Assembly: GCA_947178505.1 (NCBI GenBank)
Contig: CAMWYR010000003.1
Coordinates: 35,793 to 99,792 of the forward strand
Source of the DNA: an uncultured Muribaculaceae bacterium
GTDB lineage: Bacteria > Bacteroidota > Bacteroidia > Bacteroidales > Muribaculaceae
Direction of reading: 5' to 3'
Length of the DNA stretch: 64,000 nucleotides
Shown here: positions 36,474 to 45,729 of the stretch, one piece after another
How the letters are laid out: each line of letters begins with the position of its first letter
How positions within the stretch are numbered: position 1 is the first letter of the stretch
The notes under the pieces: model-generated
What the model was told of the DNA's origin: nothing
What the model saw: the letters and a program-made list of their open reading frames with translations, nothing else
The model's database searches: none
Program-made: the position numbers and the translations under genes

Positions 36474-37178
36474 TTAGGGCGCCGGAACGCGCGATGCAAG
36501 GATAGTTTCCACAAGATGAATATCGTGAGGAAAGGTAAGCTTGATATTATATGATGCCCCTTCCACCACGTTGATGTGGCATTCGGGGAGATATCGGAGC
36601 ACGACGCCACATTCGTCGGTAGCTCGGAAAGCAGGGTCGGCGAGTGCGCGGGCGTAAGCCTCGCGGATATCGGCCAGGCGGAAGCACTGCGGCGTCTGGG
36701 CATTGCAGAGCCTCGCGCGGTCGGGCACGGCCACAATTCGGCCGCTTTCGTCGGTGGCCCAGATCGTATCGGTAGTGGGCACGCCTGCCGCTACTGCGCG
36801 GTGCTCGCTCATTCCTTCGGCACAACGGCTGATGATTGCTGAATCAACGAGCGGGCGCACGGCATCGTGAAACATCACGATTTCCGCGCCATCGGCAGAT
36901 TTCAGAGCCTCAAGGGCCGCTATGCTGGAGTCGGAGCGCTCATTGCCTCCGGCAACTACACGACATGCCACCGGCCCGCCGTTATGTTCTGCAATTTCCC
37001 GTATTTCAGCAATATGGTCGGGATGAGCCACGATGATTATATCGGTGATTCCCGGGGTGGTCTGAAAGGCGTCGAGAGTGATCTCAAGCACTTTCCGCCC
37101 GTTGATCTCGGTAAGCTGTTTGGGGAGAGCAGCGCCGTATCTGCGGCCGGATCCACCGGCAAGAATCACTGCGATCAT
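36474..37178 (-). CDS. IspD/TarI-family cytidylyltransferase
   Basis: 234 residues. The nucleotide loop is LAGGSGRRYGAALPKQ (7-22) and further blocks are VVAGGNERSDSSIAALEAL, FHDAVRPLV, NAQTPQCF and NIKLTFPHD. It joins CMP to a polyol phosphate. The family holds both IspD (isoprenoid MEP pathway) and TarI/Bcs1-type enzymes that make CDP-ribitol or related donors for capsule. Location between manC and a WecG-type transferase favours a glycan role, but the housekeeping IspD cannot be excluded from sequence alone. Confidence 0.75.
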   Translation of the reverse strand: MIAVILAGGSGRRYGAALPKQLTEINGRKVLEITLDAFQTTPGITDIIIVAHPDHIAEIREIAEHNGGPVACRVVAGGNERSDSSIAALEALKSADGAEIVMFHDAVRPLVDSAIISRCAEGMSEHRAVAAGVPTTDTIWATDESGRIVAVPDRARLCNAQTPQCFRLADIREAYARALADPAFRATDECGVVLRYLPECHINVVEGASYNIKLTFPHDIHLVETILASRVPAP

Positions 37179-38530
37179 CAGTCTTGCCAGTTATATTCGA
37201 AGCGTTCGATGTCCTCCTCCACAAGATTCGAACCGGTCTGCACTTCGATAAGGGTTAACGTTGTAATGGCCCGCAGGGCGTGACGCGCCCCTTTGGGAAT
37301 AACGACCGTCTCGCCACGGCGCACCGGACGGCGCTGTCCGTCGATCACGATCTCCCCGTCACCGTCGATGAAGGTCCACACCTCCTCGCGGCAATGATGA
37401 AGCTGATAGCTGATGCTGCAGTCGGGATTGAGGGTAAGCTGCTTGGTCAGCGCGCAATATCCGTCGGGAAATTCGACCGTGTCGATCACTTTGTATGTGC
37501 CCCAGCGGCGCTCCTCAAACATCGGGCGCTGCTTGAGCGTGGCGGCGAACGCCTTCACGTTCTCGCTCTTGGCCTTTTCAGACACGATGATGCCGTCGGG
37601 CGATGCTGCGATTACGAGGTCGCGCGTGCCGAGGCATAGCAACGGAATGCCTAATTCGTTGAATATATGGGTATTCACGCCCGTGCCGTCGGTATGCACG
37701 TTGCCATATTCGTGAGTGCGGAGCTCATCGGTGAGCGTGTTCCACGTGCCGAGATCCTTCCAGTTGCCGTTATATCTCACCATGCCGATGGCATGGGCTT
37801 TTTCGGCCACTTCGTAGTCGAAGCTGATTTTAGGGAATTCGTCGTAGCGTTCGCGGGTTTGTGCGAATGAGGGGGCATCAACATAACGGCGGGCGAAATC
37901 GGTGACGTAGCTGAGACGGAATGCGAACACGCCGCCGTTCCATAACGCGCCCTCACTGATAAGGCGCTCGGCCTCCTTCACGTCAGGCTTTTCCGTAAAG
38001 CGGGCCACGGGAATGACGCCACCCGCATTCTCCGCAGAGGTTGCCGGCACGATATAGCCATATTTTGCCGAGGGATAGGTAGGATTGATGCCCATCACCA
38101 TCAGCTCGCAGGCGCCGCCCTCGAGCCCGGCAGCCATCTTCATGATGGTCTCGAAATAGCCTGTTTCCGTGTAGGGATCGCAGGGCATTACGACGACAGT
38201 CTCATCTGCGGGGCATCCTTTCTCCTTGGCGAGATATTCGCAGGCGAGGCAGATGGCAGGAAATGTATCGCGTCGGGAGGGCTCTGTGACAATGCTGACA
38301 TTGCTGCCGAGCTGGGCGATCACGGAATCACGCTGCGAGGCCGAAGTGGCCACAGTGATATCGGCCGACAGGCCGGCAGACCTTAACTGGCGCATAACAC
38401 GCTGCACCATCGATTCACGATGATCCGAGCCCTCCACGTCGAGTAGACGCAGAAACTGCTTCGAACGGGCATCGTTGCTCAGTGGCCATAAGCGCGTGCC
38501 GGAGCCGCCGGAAAGGAGAATTATCTGCAC
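37178..38530 (-). CDS. manC: Mannose-1-phosphate guanylyltransferase / mannose-6-phosphate isomerase (ManC)
   Basis: 450 residues from a GTG at 38530. The pyrophosphorylase signature ILLSGGSGTRLWPLSNDARSKQF is at 3-25 and FTEKPD is present. The C-terminal cupin has QLHHCREEVWTFIDGDGEIV and the VIPKGARHALRA zinc-site region. It supplies GDP-mannose. The neighbouring genes show no GDP-mannose dehydratase, so mannose itself may enter the polymer. Its stop overlaps the cytidylyltransferase start as TGATG-type coupling. Confidence 0.93.
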   Translation of the reverse strand: MQIILLSGGSGTRLWPLSNDARSKQFLRLLDVEGSDHRESMVQRVMRQLRSAGLSADITVATSASQRDSVIAQLGSNVSIVTEPSRRDTFPAICLACEYLAKEKGCPADETVVVMPCDPYTETGYFETIMKMAAGLEGGACELMVMGINPTYPSAKYGYIVPATSAENAGGVIPVARFTEKPDVKEAERLISEGALWNGGVFAFRLSYVTDFARRYVDAPSFAQTRERYDEFPKISFDYEVAEKAHAIGMVRYNGNWKDLGTWNTLTDELRTHEYGNVHTDGTGVNTHIFNELGIPLLCLGTRDLVIAASPDGIIVSEKAKSENVKAFAATLKQRPMFEERRWGTYKVIDTVEFPDGYCALTKQLTLNPDCSISYQLHHCREEVWTFIDGDGEIVIDGQRRPVRRGETVVIPKGARHALRAITTLTLIEVQTGSNLVEEDIERFEYNWQD

Positions 38531-38554
38531 TGTTTTGTTGTTTTAAATCATTCG

Positions 38555-38635
38555 CGGATCCAATCCGTAAGGGCACAATATGCCCTTAGGAAAGTTTCAA
38601 ATTCAAAATTAACTAAAACCTTGCTATTATCCAAA
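38555..38635 (-). promoter_or_regulatory. Internal capsule-locus promoter with double-hairpin leader
   Basis: On the minus strand TTTG (plus 38632-38635), exactly 20 bp, then TAATTTTG (38604-38611). Transcription would start near 38597 and the leader then forms TAAGGGCA/TGCCCTTA (38568-38588) and CGGAT/ATCCG (38555-38567) before the manC GTG at 38530. This is the only sizeable gap inside the locus and splits it into two transcription units. Confidence 0.75.
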
Positions 38636-38679
38636 AATAACTCGGATAAATGTTGCCACTTCTACCAAAACTGCCGTTA

Positions 38680-39849
38680 TTAGTGATTCAAAAGGCTATT
38701 TGTAAGGTTTTGCCAATGTTTTTGCACCACTGAGCCGGAATACTTTTCCCGCAATGCTGTGGCCGCACGCGCACCTAACTCCGCGGCGCGCCGGGGATTA
38801 TCCCAAAGCGTCCGCACGCGGGCACTGAGAGAGTCGGCATCGCCGGGAATAAAGAGCAGTCCGATCGGCTCACCGCCATTCTCTATTATTTCCTTGAAGC
38901 CGCCGTGAGCCGGCGCAATGGTCGGACGCGAATAGGCCGCCGCTTCCAGAATCGCCATAGGGAAACCCTCGTAACAGCGGGAGGGCAAGAGGAAAAACCG
39001 TGCGTTTGCGGTGAATTTCCGGAATTCATCGCCCTCGAGATGACCTGTCAGAACTACGTTCTCAGGAACCCGGCCAACCAGTTCCGGCTCACGCACACTT
39101 CCTGCCAGCCGGAATGGAATATCGGGATTGCGACGCGCCACTTCCAATATCAGATCCACACCCTTCTCTCGGCTTATCCTCCCGCAGAAACCGACATATT
39201 CACCCTGTGGGGAATCGGAAGAGGCAGCCGGGGCATCAGGATCAAATGAATTGGGTATTACCACAATACGCTCGGCCGGGAAACCGGCCTCGATGAGTTT
39301 GTTACGATGGAAATGCGTCAGGCACACATACCGGTCGACGCAGTCAAGATAATGGCGGTTACGGCGCGCCAGGAAATTCCGAGCCGCGTAGGCTACCGAT
39401 TTCAGCCATGACCGCTCGCAGTTATAGCGCACGCACTTCCATTCATCTCCACGTCTGAGACACTCCTCACACGCCGCGCCCTCGCGCATAAAGAGGCCGG
39501 TGGGGCAGATGAGCCGGTAATTATGCACCGTCATGATCACCGGCACACCGGCACGCCTACATTCACGCAGCGCAGCCGGAGAAATAAAAGGGTAGAGGTT
39601 ATGCACATTCACCACGTCAGGCTTCTCCCAACGGAGAGCCTCGCGCATAGCGCGCACGCCCGACGGGCAATGGATTCCGGCTACAAAGGCGCGGACTTTC
39701 CCCGCCATTGTGTCGCGCACTCCGGCAGTCGTGGCCCGCAACTGAACCACTTCATGTCCCAACCCCGAGAATATCTCAGCCATCCTGTCGACCACAGCCT
39801 CCTCGCCGGAGTATCGGCCGTAGTCGTTATGCACCAGCAATATCTTCAC
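38680..39849 (-). CDS. Family 4 glycosyltransferase
   Basis: 389 residues from a GTG. The N-terminal HNDYGRYSGEEAVVDRMAEIF and the C-terminal GFCGRISREKGVDLILEVA, then LPSRCYEGFPMAILEAAAYSRPTIA (E-x7-E), define a GT4 retaining transferase. A cysteine cluster (CEECLRRGDEWKCVRYNC) in the N-terminal domain is typical of one GT4 subgroup in Bacteroidales. The gene is 1 bp from the polymerase gene upstream and is the last of the first capsule transcription unit. Confidence 0.9.
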   Translation of the reverse strand: MKILLVHNDYGRYSGEEAVVDRMAEIFSGLGHEVVQLRATTAGVRDTMAGKVRAFVAGIHCPSGVRAMREALRWEKPDVVNVHNLYPFISPAALRECRRAGVPVIMTVHNYRLICPTGLFMREGAACEECLRRGDEWKCVRYNCERSWLKSVAYAARNFLARRNRHYLDCVDRYVCLTHFHRNKLIEAGFPAERIVVIPNSFDPDAPAASSDSPQGEYVGFCGRISREKGVDLILEVARRNPDIPFRLAGSVREPELVGRVPENVVLTGHLEGDEFRKFTANARFFLLPSRCYEGFPMAILEAAAYSRPTIAPAHGGFKEIIENGGEPIGLLFIPGDADSLSARVRTLWDNPRRAAELGARAATALREKYSGSVVQKHWQNLTNSLLNH

Positions 39850-39850
39850 G

Positions 39851-41140
39851 TCAGTCTTTTAATCGTTCCTTAAGGGCAAGAGTCATTCCATAGAATCCGA
39901 ACGGAAGCGCCAGGGTTGCCATAGAATAGTTCACGGTATTATCAGAATAGCACGTGGCCACCACACCCAGTATTGACGCCCCGGCAGTGAATGCAAATAT
40001 CCTTATTCTGTTGTCGTGAGTGCCCCAGTAGATACGGAAACAATGGATGAAGATGCTCAGGGTCATTCCACCGTACAGTACAAGGCCGATAAGACCATTG
40101 TCGCACATCATCTGCACGAAGTCACTGTGTGCCACCTTGAGACCGACAAATTTCTTAGGATTGTTATACATCATATTCTGAACGGCTCCGGTACCCGAGC
40201 CCGTGAGCTCATGGTCCTTATAAAGGGCATCCTGGAGTGTCTTCCACAGATATGCACGGTAATTGGTGTTGATATGATCCTGAGAGATCTTACCCTGTGT
40301 GAGCATGGAAATCGACAGATTCTTTCCATAGAACATCTTGTTACGGAGTGAGGGTAGCGCAAAGAGTGCCGCTACTGAGGCTATCAGCAATCCTGCTATG
40401 ACAGGGAGCGCCTTCACACGCCATCTGATGAACGAACCGCTCATCAGGGCGGCTATCGATCCCAGAATCGAGGTGCGGAGCGTAAGGATGAAGCAGGGAA
40501 GGAAGAAAGAGAGGGTATAGAGGGCATTCTGCCACTTTTCTCTGGTAAAGAATACGAGGGCGATGGAGAACATCATCATAGGAATGAAGTGGATCACCTC
40601 AGCCGTGGTGTACCAGATCGTGCCGGGAAAGATCACGTGCGACAGCGGAATGAAGGAAATAATCAGAACGATCAGCGCGACCAGACGCGCTGTAACCGCC
40701 GCCTTAAAGGCGCCCGCGAAATCCGTTATTACGGCAGATGCAAACATGCAGAATAACAAGGGATAAAGATACTTAAGGAACACCCGGAGCCCGTAACCAA
40801 ATGAAGGAGCGTATACCATTCCGACAATCAGCCACAGAAGATAGACACAATAGATTTTCAAGGGCCATGACAGGATAGGGCGCCCTGCCGTGTAGAGCAA
40901 TCCCAACCCGCAAAGACACATAAGCACAAACAGGCGGATAGCCGACATGTCAAGTCCTAAGTCAAAGGAAAACGCAAAGAGCCCCGTTGAGAAAACTATG
41001 ATCCAGTACATCTCCGGCCCCGTCACTGCCAGACGATCATTGGCATTAAACGGACTCTTTAATACGCTCCCTCGAGATATCAGCTTATTATAGCAGATAA
41101 TGGTCAGTACGAGAAAATAAAATATATTCAGAATCTCCAT
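39851..41140 (-). CDS. Wzy-like O-antigen polymerase / ligase family protein
   Basis: About 429 residues from the ATG at 41140; a start at 41209, 4 bp after the upstream gene, is also possible and adds a hydrophilic 23-residue leader. About 10-12 membrane segments with a large periplasmic loop (about 290-370) containing THGS-like ELTGSGTGAVQNMMYNNPKKFVGLKVAHSDFVQMMCDNGLIG, the pattern of the Wzy_C/O-antigen ligase domain (conserved His-Ser/Asn). In this locus a repeat-unit polymerase is the simplest reading. Confidence 0.8.
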   Translation of the reverse strand: MEILNIFYFLVLTIICYNKLISRGSVLKSPFNANDRLAVTGPEMYWIIVFSTGLFAFSFDLGLDMSAIRLFVLMCLCGLGLLYTAGRPILSWPLKIYCVYLLWLIVGMVYAPSFGYGLRVFLKYLYPLLFCMFASAVITDFAGAFKAAVTARLVALIVLIISFIPLSHVIFPGTIWYTTAEVIHFIPMMMFSIALVFFTREKWQNALYTLSFFLPCFILTLRTSILGSIAALMSGSFIRWRVKALPVIAGLLIASVAALFALPSLRNKMFYGKNLSISMLTQGKISQDHINTNYRAYLWKTLQDALYKDHELTGSGTGAVQNMMYNNPKKFVGLKVAHSDFVQMMCDNGLIGLVLYGGMTLSIFIHCFRIYWGTHDNRIRIFAFTAGASILGVVATCYSDNTVNYSMATLALPFGFYGMTLALKERLKD

Positions 41141-41212
41141 CAGTGACTTGATGTTAACAGAAAAGTAACTATACGATTGATAATATTTGTGGCGTGATGA
41201 GTCGCACACACC

Positions 41213-42103
41213 TCATTTCCTGAGGATATACATGATCCGGCTCAGTATCCGCCTCGGAACGGAATGATAACGCAAGGCCGAGCGGCATATGCTCCGCACG
41301 CACGACACCTCGGGAGGCAACCGGAAATCAACTTTATCGGGCGACATCAATTCCGTTTTGAATCTACTCCATTTCTTACAGTTCGTGCCCGTGCCATCAA
41401 ATCCGGTATTCCTGACATGACTCCGCACCGGGAAAAGGGAGACCTTTTTGCCGAGAAACTGAGAGAAACAGAACCGGATTGCCCAGGAGGCATTCCTGCC
41501 TGATTTCCAAGCCTTCAGCATTCCGAAGCAGTCCGACCCGCCCCATCTGTTGAAAGCCCTGCCGTAACCGGCATAATCTTCCCACGGATCAAGCTGCCAG
41601 TCGATAGCGTCCCACCGGTCTTTCCATGTGGCCCAGCCCCACGAACTGCTCCTGACGCCGAAATAGGCGTCATAGGGATAGTCGGCAGGAAGAGCCACCT
41701 TGTTGGTGTAGCCGCATATTGAAAACACGTCCTCGCAGTGTGCATACTCCAGAAGCCCGCGGTTGATGAAGGAGAGGAAGTTAGGCTGCAGGATAAGGTC
41801 ATCCTCCACCACTATCACTTTCCCATATCTGCCGATAACCTCCGTGACGCCCGCAATCACCGATGGCCCCAGTCCTTTATTTTCAGAAGAGGCCGCAATC
41901 TTTACCGACCGGAAGCCCTCGACCGTGCGGGCAACCCTCGCCACCTCATCCGTCGCAGGCCGCTCATCTTCATTGCGGGGGCCATCAATAAAGATGAATA
42001 GATCCGTATCCGCCGCCTCCGGATTGGCAAGCAGCGACTCTACTGTTCGGCGGAAACTTTCCGGCCGGTTGAAGGCAAAAATTATAACGGGAGCAAGCAT
42101 CAT
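41213..42103 (-). CDS. GT2-like glycosyltransferase of the GNT-I-like group
   Basis: About 296 residues from the ATG at 42103 (a TTG at 42109 overlaps the upstream stop). PVIIFAFNRPESFRRTVESL, DLFIFIDGPRNEDE, ENKGLGPSVIAGVT and KVIVVEDDLILQPNFLSF (DDL metal site) match the short bacterial relatives of N-acetylglucosaminyltransferase I. FGVRSSSWGWATWKDRWDAIDW is a strongly conserved block of this group. It belongs to the tightly packed capsule operon; sugar unknown. Confidence 0.85.
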   Translation of the reverse strand: MMLAPVIIFAFNRPESFRRTVESLLANPEAADTDLFIFIDGPRNEDERPATDEVARVARTVEGFRSVKIAASSENKGLGPSVIAGVTEVIGRYGKVIVVEDDLILQPNFLSFINRGLLEYAHCEDVFSICGYTNKVALPADYPYDAYFGVRSSSWGWATWKDRWDAIDWQLDPWEDYAGYGRAFNRWGGSDCFGMLKAWKSGRNASWAIRFCFSQFLGKKVSLFPVRSHVRNTGFDGTGTNCKKWSRFKTELMSPDKVDFRLPPEVSCVRSICRSALRYHSVPRRILSRIMYILRK

Positions 42104-42105
42104 TA

Positions 42106-43014
42106 TCAAAGTTTACGCAACCGGGCGGGAAGAAGGTTGAGCGCCATAAGTGCCCATGCCTTGACATTCAGTGGATTCCACCTGACAGCCTTAAATGCCT
42201 CCGACCGACTGCGTCCGGTCATACCGAGACGGAAGTAGATCACACTACGCATCTTATGCCAGAAAGATATGTAGCGTGAAATATAAGGGGGATTATACTC
42301 TTTCTTGAGTTTCTCCAATTCCGCACCCACATAATCCTGCTGCGCGGGGACGCGTTTAGGCTTCTGACTCCTTTCATAGGCTGCATCGATATTAATCACC
42401 GCCAACCGGCGCCGGGTGTAGGCAATACCGTACCGGCTTGCAAGCCGTGCCCACGTGAGCAGATCCTCGCCTGATTTTATCCCCTCCGGGAAACCATTTA
42501 CTGAATCGACAGCCTTTTTAGAAATGCACACCGTCGACGAGCATACCGGTGAATTGGAGTCAGAGGCAACCTTAAAGTAATTCGACAGTAGCCCTGTCTC
42601 ATTATCAAAGGGGATATGCCTCACCACCGTAGGCACGCGTGTGCCGTCGGGCTTTCGGAACTCATAATCGGAAGCAAACACATCACATTCCGGATATCGT
42701 TGAATCAAGTCTGTAATCTGCTCCAGAAATTCCGGGTGCCATTCGTCGTCGCCGTCAAGCAACGCCACATATTCACCTCGGGCGGCAGCAATACCGTGGT
42801 TGCGAGCCCCGGAGACACCTCCGTTTTCCTGACGCAGCAGCCTGAGCCTCGGATCCGTTACGGATTCGACAACCGCCACGGAGCCATCCGTAGAGCCGTC
42901 ATCCACCACGATCACCTCGTAGTCAGTAAAAGTCTGACACCACACTGATTGCAGAGTTGTCAGAATCTGTTTCTCCTTATTATAGAGTGGAATTACGACG
43001 CTTATCATTATCAT
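42106..43014 (-). CDS. Family 2 glycosyltransferase
   Basis: 302 residues. ISVVIPLYNKEKQILTTLQSV (4-24), VVDDGSTDGSVAVVE and ALLDGDDEW are the classical GT2 motifs, followed by KPDGTR and a helical tail. Its stop lies inside the start region of the next gene, so translation is coupled. Part of repeat-unit assembly on the cytoplasmic face. Confidence 0.9.
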   Translation of the reverse strand: MIMISVVIPLYNKEKQILTTLQSVWCQTFTDYEVIVVDDGSTDGSVAVVESVTDPRLRLLRQENGGVSGARNHGIAAARGEYVALLDGDDEWHPEFLEQITDLIQRYPECDVFASDYEFRKPDGTRVPTVVRHIPFDNETGLLSNYFKVASDSNSPVCSSTVCISKKAVDSVNGFPEGIKSGEDLLTWARLASRYGIAYTRRRLAVINIDAAYERSQKPKRVPAQQDYVGAELEKLKKEYNPPYISRYISFWHKMRSVIYFRLGMTGRSRSEAFKAVRWNPLNVKAWALMALNLLPARLRKL

Positions 43015-43047
43015 TAACAGCCGCTTGGATTCGGAGTCGGCTTAGTG

Positions 43048-44184
43048 TTATAAGTGAGAATAAAGTGATTTAACTGCCGCTCCGTAGGCTTCGCGACTGA
43101 AATGCCGCGCACGCTCCAGCGCAACTGATGAGTAGCGGTCGAGCCGTTCCCGACTTCGGGACGCCTCAAGGATTTTTGCAGCTATATCCTCGGGCGATTC
43201 AGCCTTATGAAGCAAGCCGGCCAGCTCCGGACCCAGCACTTCCGGGAGGCCTCCGACGTCAGCCACCACGGGCACGCATCCTCGCGCCATGCCTTCAATC
43301 AGCGTAAGGCCGAAACCCTCCGACCGCGAGGGCATGAGCAGAATATCAATCCGATCGTAGATTCGCTCGAGATCTTCGGCTTTCACCAATCCTGTGAAAT
43401 TAACATAGCTCGATAGCCCGGCTTCGGCCACCTGTCGCTCCATTTCCTTTCTGAGAGGTCCGTCGCCAGCTATAAGCAGCCGTAGACGCGAATCAACCGA
43501 AAGTGCATTTATGAATGCAGGCACCACTAAATCCATCCCCTTGATATGCGCCAGACGGCTCACGACTCCTACAGTCAGCGGAGCCGTACCGCTATGCCGG
43601 CGGGGTGAAGTAGCGAGAGTGATATGAGAGGGGAGGGCATTGTAGATGGTAAAGTGCTTGGGCAGAACTGCACGCGCGGATGATTCGGAAGCAGTCAAAA
43701 GCGTCGAGTCGCCGAAAAATGACCGCTCGGCGGTCTGCGATATACACTGAGTGGCTGTAAGAATACGATGCGTCAGGAAGCGCACTACTTTCAGCCCGTT
43801 ACAGGAATAGATATCGGCGCCGGTATGGAGAGTCGCCAGAATATCTTTCACGCCGAGCATACGGAATATAATCACCGCTAAGGCACCCGGGGTCATATAT
43901 TGCACGTGCGCCACATCGGGCCGGAACCGCGCCGTCACTTCGCGGAGATGCCGCCGAAGGAACCTGAATGTAGGCCAGAGACCTTTAGGGCGTACACCGG
44001 ATTCCGATAGTATGAATACTTCGGCTCCGGCACGGCGGAAGTTCTCAACCATCCGGGCATCCCACTCGAAATAGCACGCAACGCCTACCTCATGGCCGGC
44101 CGCGCGCAACGCCTGCACAAGCGCAAGCGTCTGTACTTCCGTGCCCCCGTGAAGCAGACATGGTATGGCTACAACTACCCTCAT
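43048..44184 (-). CDS. Family 4 glycosyltransferase
   Basis: 378 residues. VVAIPCLLHGGTEVQTLALVQAL with the N-terminal glycine loop, then VGVVSRLAHIKGMDLVVPAF, LIAGDGPLRKEMERQVAE and MPSRSEGFGLTLIEGMARGCVPVVADVGGLPEV (E-x7-E) define a retaining GT4 enzyme. The ATG overlaps the upstream GT2 stop by 4 bp. Confidence 0.92.
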   Translation of the reverse strand: MRVVVAIPCLLHGGTEVQTLALVQALRAAGHEVGVACYFEWDARMVENFRRAGAEVFILSESGVRPKGLWPTFRFLRRHLREVTARFRPDVAHVQYMTPGALAVIIFRMLGVKDILATLHTGADIYSCNGLKVVRFLTHRILTATQCISQTAERSFFGDSTLLTASESSARAVLPKHFTIYNALPSHITLATSPRRHSGTAPLTVGVVSRLAHIKGMDLVVPAFINALSVDSRLRLLIAGDGPLRKEMERQVAEAGLSSYVNFTGLVKAEDLERIYDRIDILLMPSRSEGFGLTLIEGMARGCVPVVADVGGLPEVLGPELAGLLHKAESPEDIAAKILEASRSRERLDRYSSVALERARHFSREAYGAAVKSLYSHL

Positions 44185-45089
44185 CTGACCAAGTGTTTTA
44201 GCTTATGGCGTAAGTTGCCGTGTTGCGGCGCGAACGACAGCCAGCGGCGTAGGCCATAAAGCAACTCCTTTGATTGATGCGTCCGAAGGGCATAGATAAT
44301 CACCCGATGACAGAACTGAAGTTCACGATCCTTGAATATCTGAATGATATCATTATTCAGCAATGGATTATCTGCCGTATGGTTAAGCTGAAAATTATAA
44401 TCATTCAGGAGCCTTAAAGCTAACTGCAATTCAGAGAGATGGCCCGTCTCGGAGCCGGTATGTTCCCGATATGATGCAAGCGGGAGATGAATACCTACAA
44501 TATCCGTAAAATTCCCTATGCGATAAAAGAAATCATCATCAGCGATATGACCCGCTTCTTCCCTGTATGCACACTGAGCAAAGAGCCTCCTTGCCGTGAC
44601 AACCCCCGGACATCGATGTAAATTACCCGGCGTGTGTAAATAAGCCCTCACGTATTCGCCTCCGGAATACTGATGAAGCACCTCTCCTGAAACTTCCGGT
44701 GCAGTCCTTATGACCACTCCTTTTTCATTGATCGCATTGCTTAATACAAAGAAATGACCTACATCAGGATAGCATCCGATCGCTCTTTCAATTTCTTCAA
44801 GAAAGGTGGGGGCAAGAAGATCATCCTGATGAAGCACTGATACATAATCACCCGTCGCGTGCGCTATGGCATTATTCCATCCTCCTACAAACCCCGACGG
44901 ACCGGTTGGATTTGTAACGATTTTTATTTCAGAAGCATAGCGACTGCATATCTCGAGAGTTGAGTCGGACGAATTGTCATCCGACACGATGATTTCATCA
45001 GCCGCCCGCGTCTGACTCAGTACTGACTCAATGGCCTCAGCAATATATTTTTCGCCATTGAATGTAGGTATGACAACTGATATTCTCAC
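44181..45089 (-). CDS. Family 2 glycosyltransferase
   Basis: About 302 residues starting at a GTG (45089) that overlaps the acetyltransferase stop as GTGA; this puts the GT-A strand ISVVIPTFNGEKYI at the extreme N-terminus as in its relatives. IVSDDNSSDSTLEIC and SVLHQDDLLAPTFLEEIE are the nucleotide and metal motifs. Slightly more AT-rich than its neighbours, together with the acetyltransferase gene. Confidence 0.88.
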   Translation of the reverse strand: MRISVVIPTFNGEKYIAEAIESVLSQTRAADEIIVSDDNSSDSTLEICSRYASEIKIVTNPTGPSGFVGGWNNAIAHATGDYVSVLHQDDLLAPTFLEEIERAIGCYPDVGHFFVLSNAINEKGVVIRTAPEVSGEVLHQYSGGEYVRAYLHTPGNLHRCPGVVTARRLFAQCAYREEAGHIADDDFFYRIGNFTDIVGIHLPLASYREHTGSETGHLSELQLALRLLNDYNFQLNHTADNPLLNNDIIQIFKDRELQFCHRVIIYALRTHQSKELLYGLRRWLSFAPQHGNLRHKLKHLVR

Positions 45090-45676
45090 AACTCCCTGAT
45101 AATTCTTGCCGGATTCCCGGCCACTACACATCTTGCCGGGACATCGCGGCTAACAACCGCACTTGCCCCTATTATCGCGCCTTCTCCGACTGTTACTCCC
45201 GGTAGAATCACGGCCTTCTCACCTATCCATACATTCCTACCTATCCTGACAGGACCCTTGGAGTAAAGAGGCCGCTCAAAAGGCGCCTCATCCAATTCCT
45301 CTCCTGACACAAACCCATGTGAATGGTCACTTATATACACGAAAGAGGCAATCAGCACATTGTCTTCAATAATTATACTGTTGATAGCGCTTATATGACA
45401 ATCAGATTCAATTCTCACGTTGCGGCCAATACGGATGGAAGGAGTGTAAAGATTCACATTCCATCGCGCGAATGTCCTTATTTTTAATCGGTCGCCACAC
45501 GTAAAGGAATCTCCTATTTCAACATGTTCGAGTCCGTATGTAACAATATTTTCCCCGACATTAACATCGCGACCTATTTTACGGCATCCTTTAAGTGCAC
45601 GCCGCCTATGAGTGGCCTTGATCCTTAACCACGTCTTACTTAGATTATTTTTAAGTTTGCGAAGTAATGTCTTCAT
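45086..45676 (-). CDS. Hexapeptide-repeat O-acetyltransferase (WbbJ/maltose acetyltransferase-like)
   Basis: 196 residues with a left-handed beta-helix: hexad repeats such as IGRNVRIESDCHISAINSI, DNVLIASFVYISDHSHGF and VRIGRNVWIGEKAVILPGVTVGEGAIIGASAVV. The histidine in SDHSHG is the expected catalytic one. It would O-acetylate a sugar of the polymer. A basic N-terminal helix (MKTLLRKLKNN) may attach it to the membrane. Confidence 0.88.
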   Translation of the reverse strand: MKTLLRKLKNNLSKTWLRIKATHRRRALKGCRKIGRDVNVGENIVTYGLEHVEIGDSFTCGDRLKIRTFARWNVNLYTPSIRIGRNVRIESDCHISAINSIIIEDNVLIASFVYISDHSHGFVSGEELDEAPFERPLYSKGPVRIGRNVWIGEKAVILPGVTVGEGAIIGASAVVSRDVPARCVVAGNPARIIREL

Positions 45677-45729
45677 CTATTTATGCGTTTTGAGCCGAGA
45701 GGATCGCCGTCTGATTACCTTGCCGGGGG

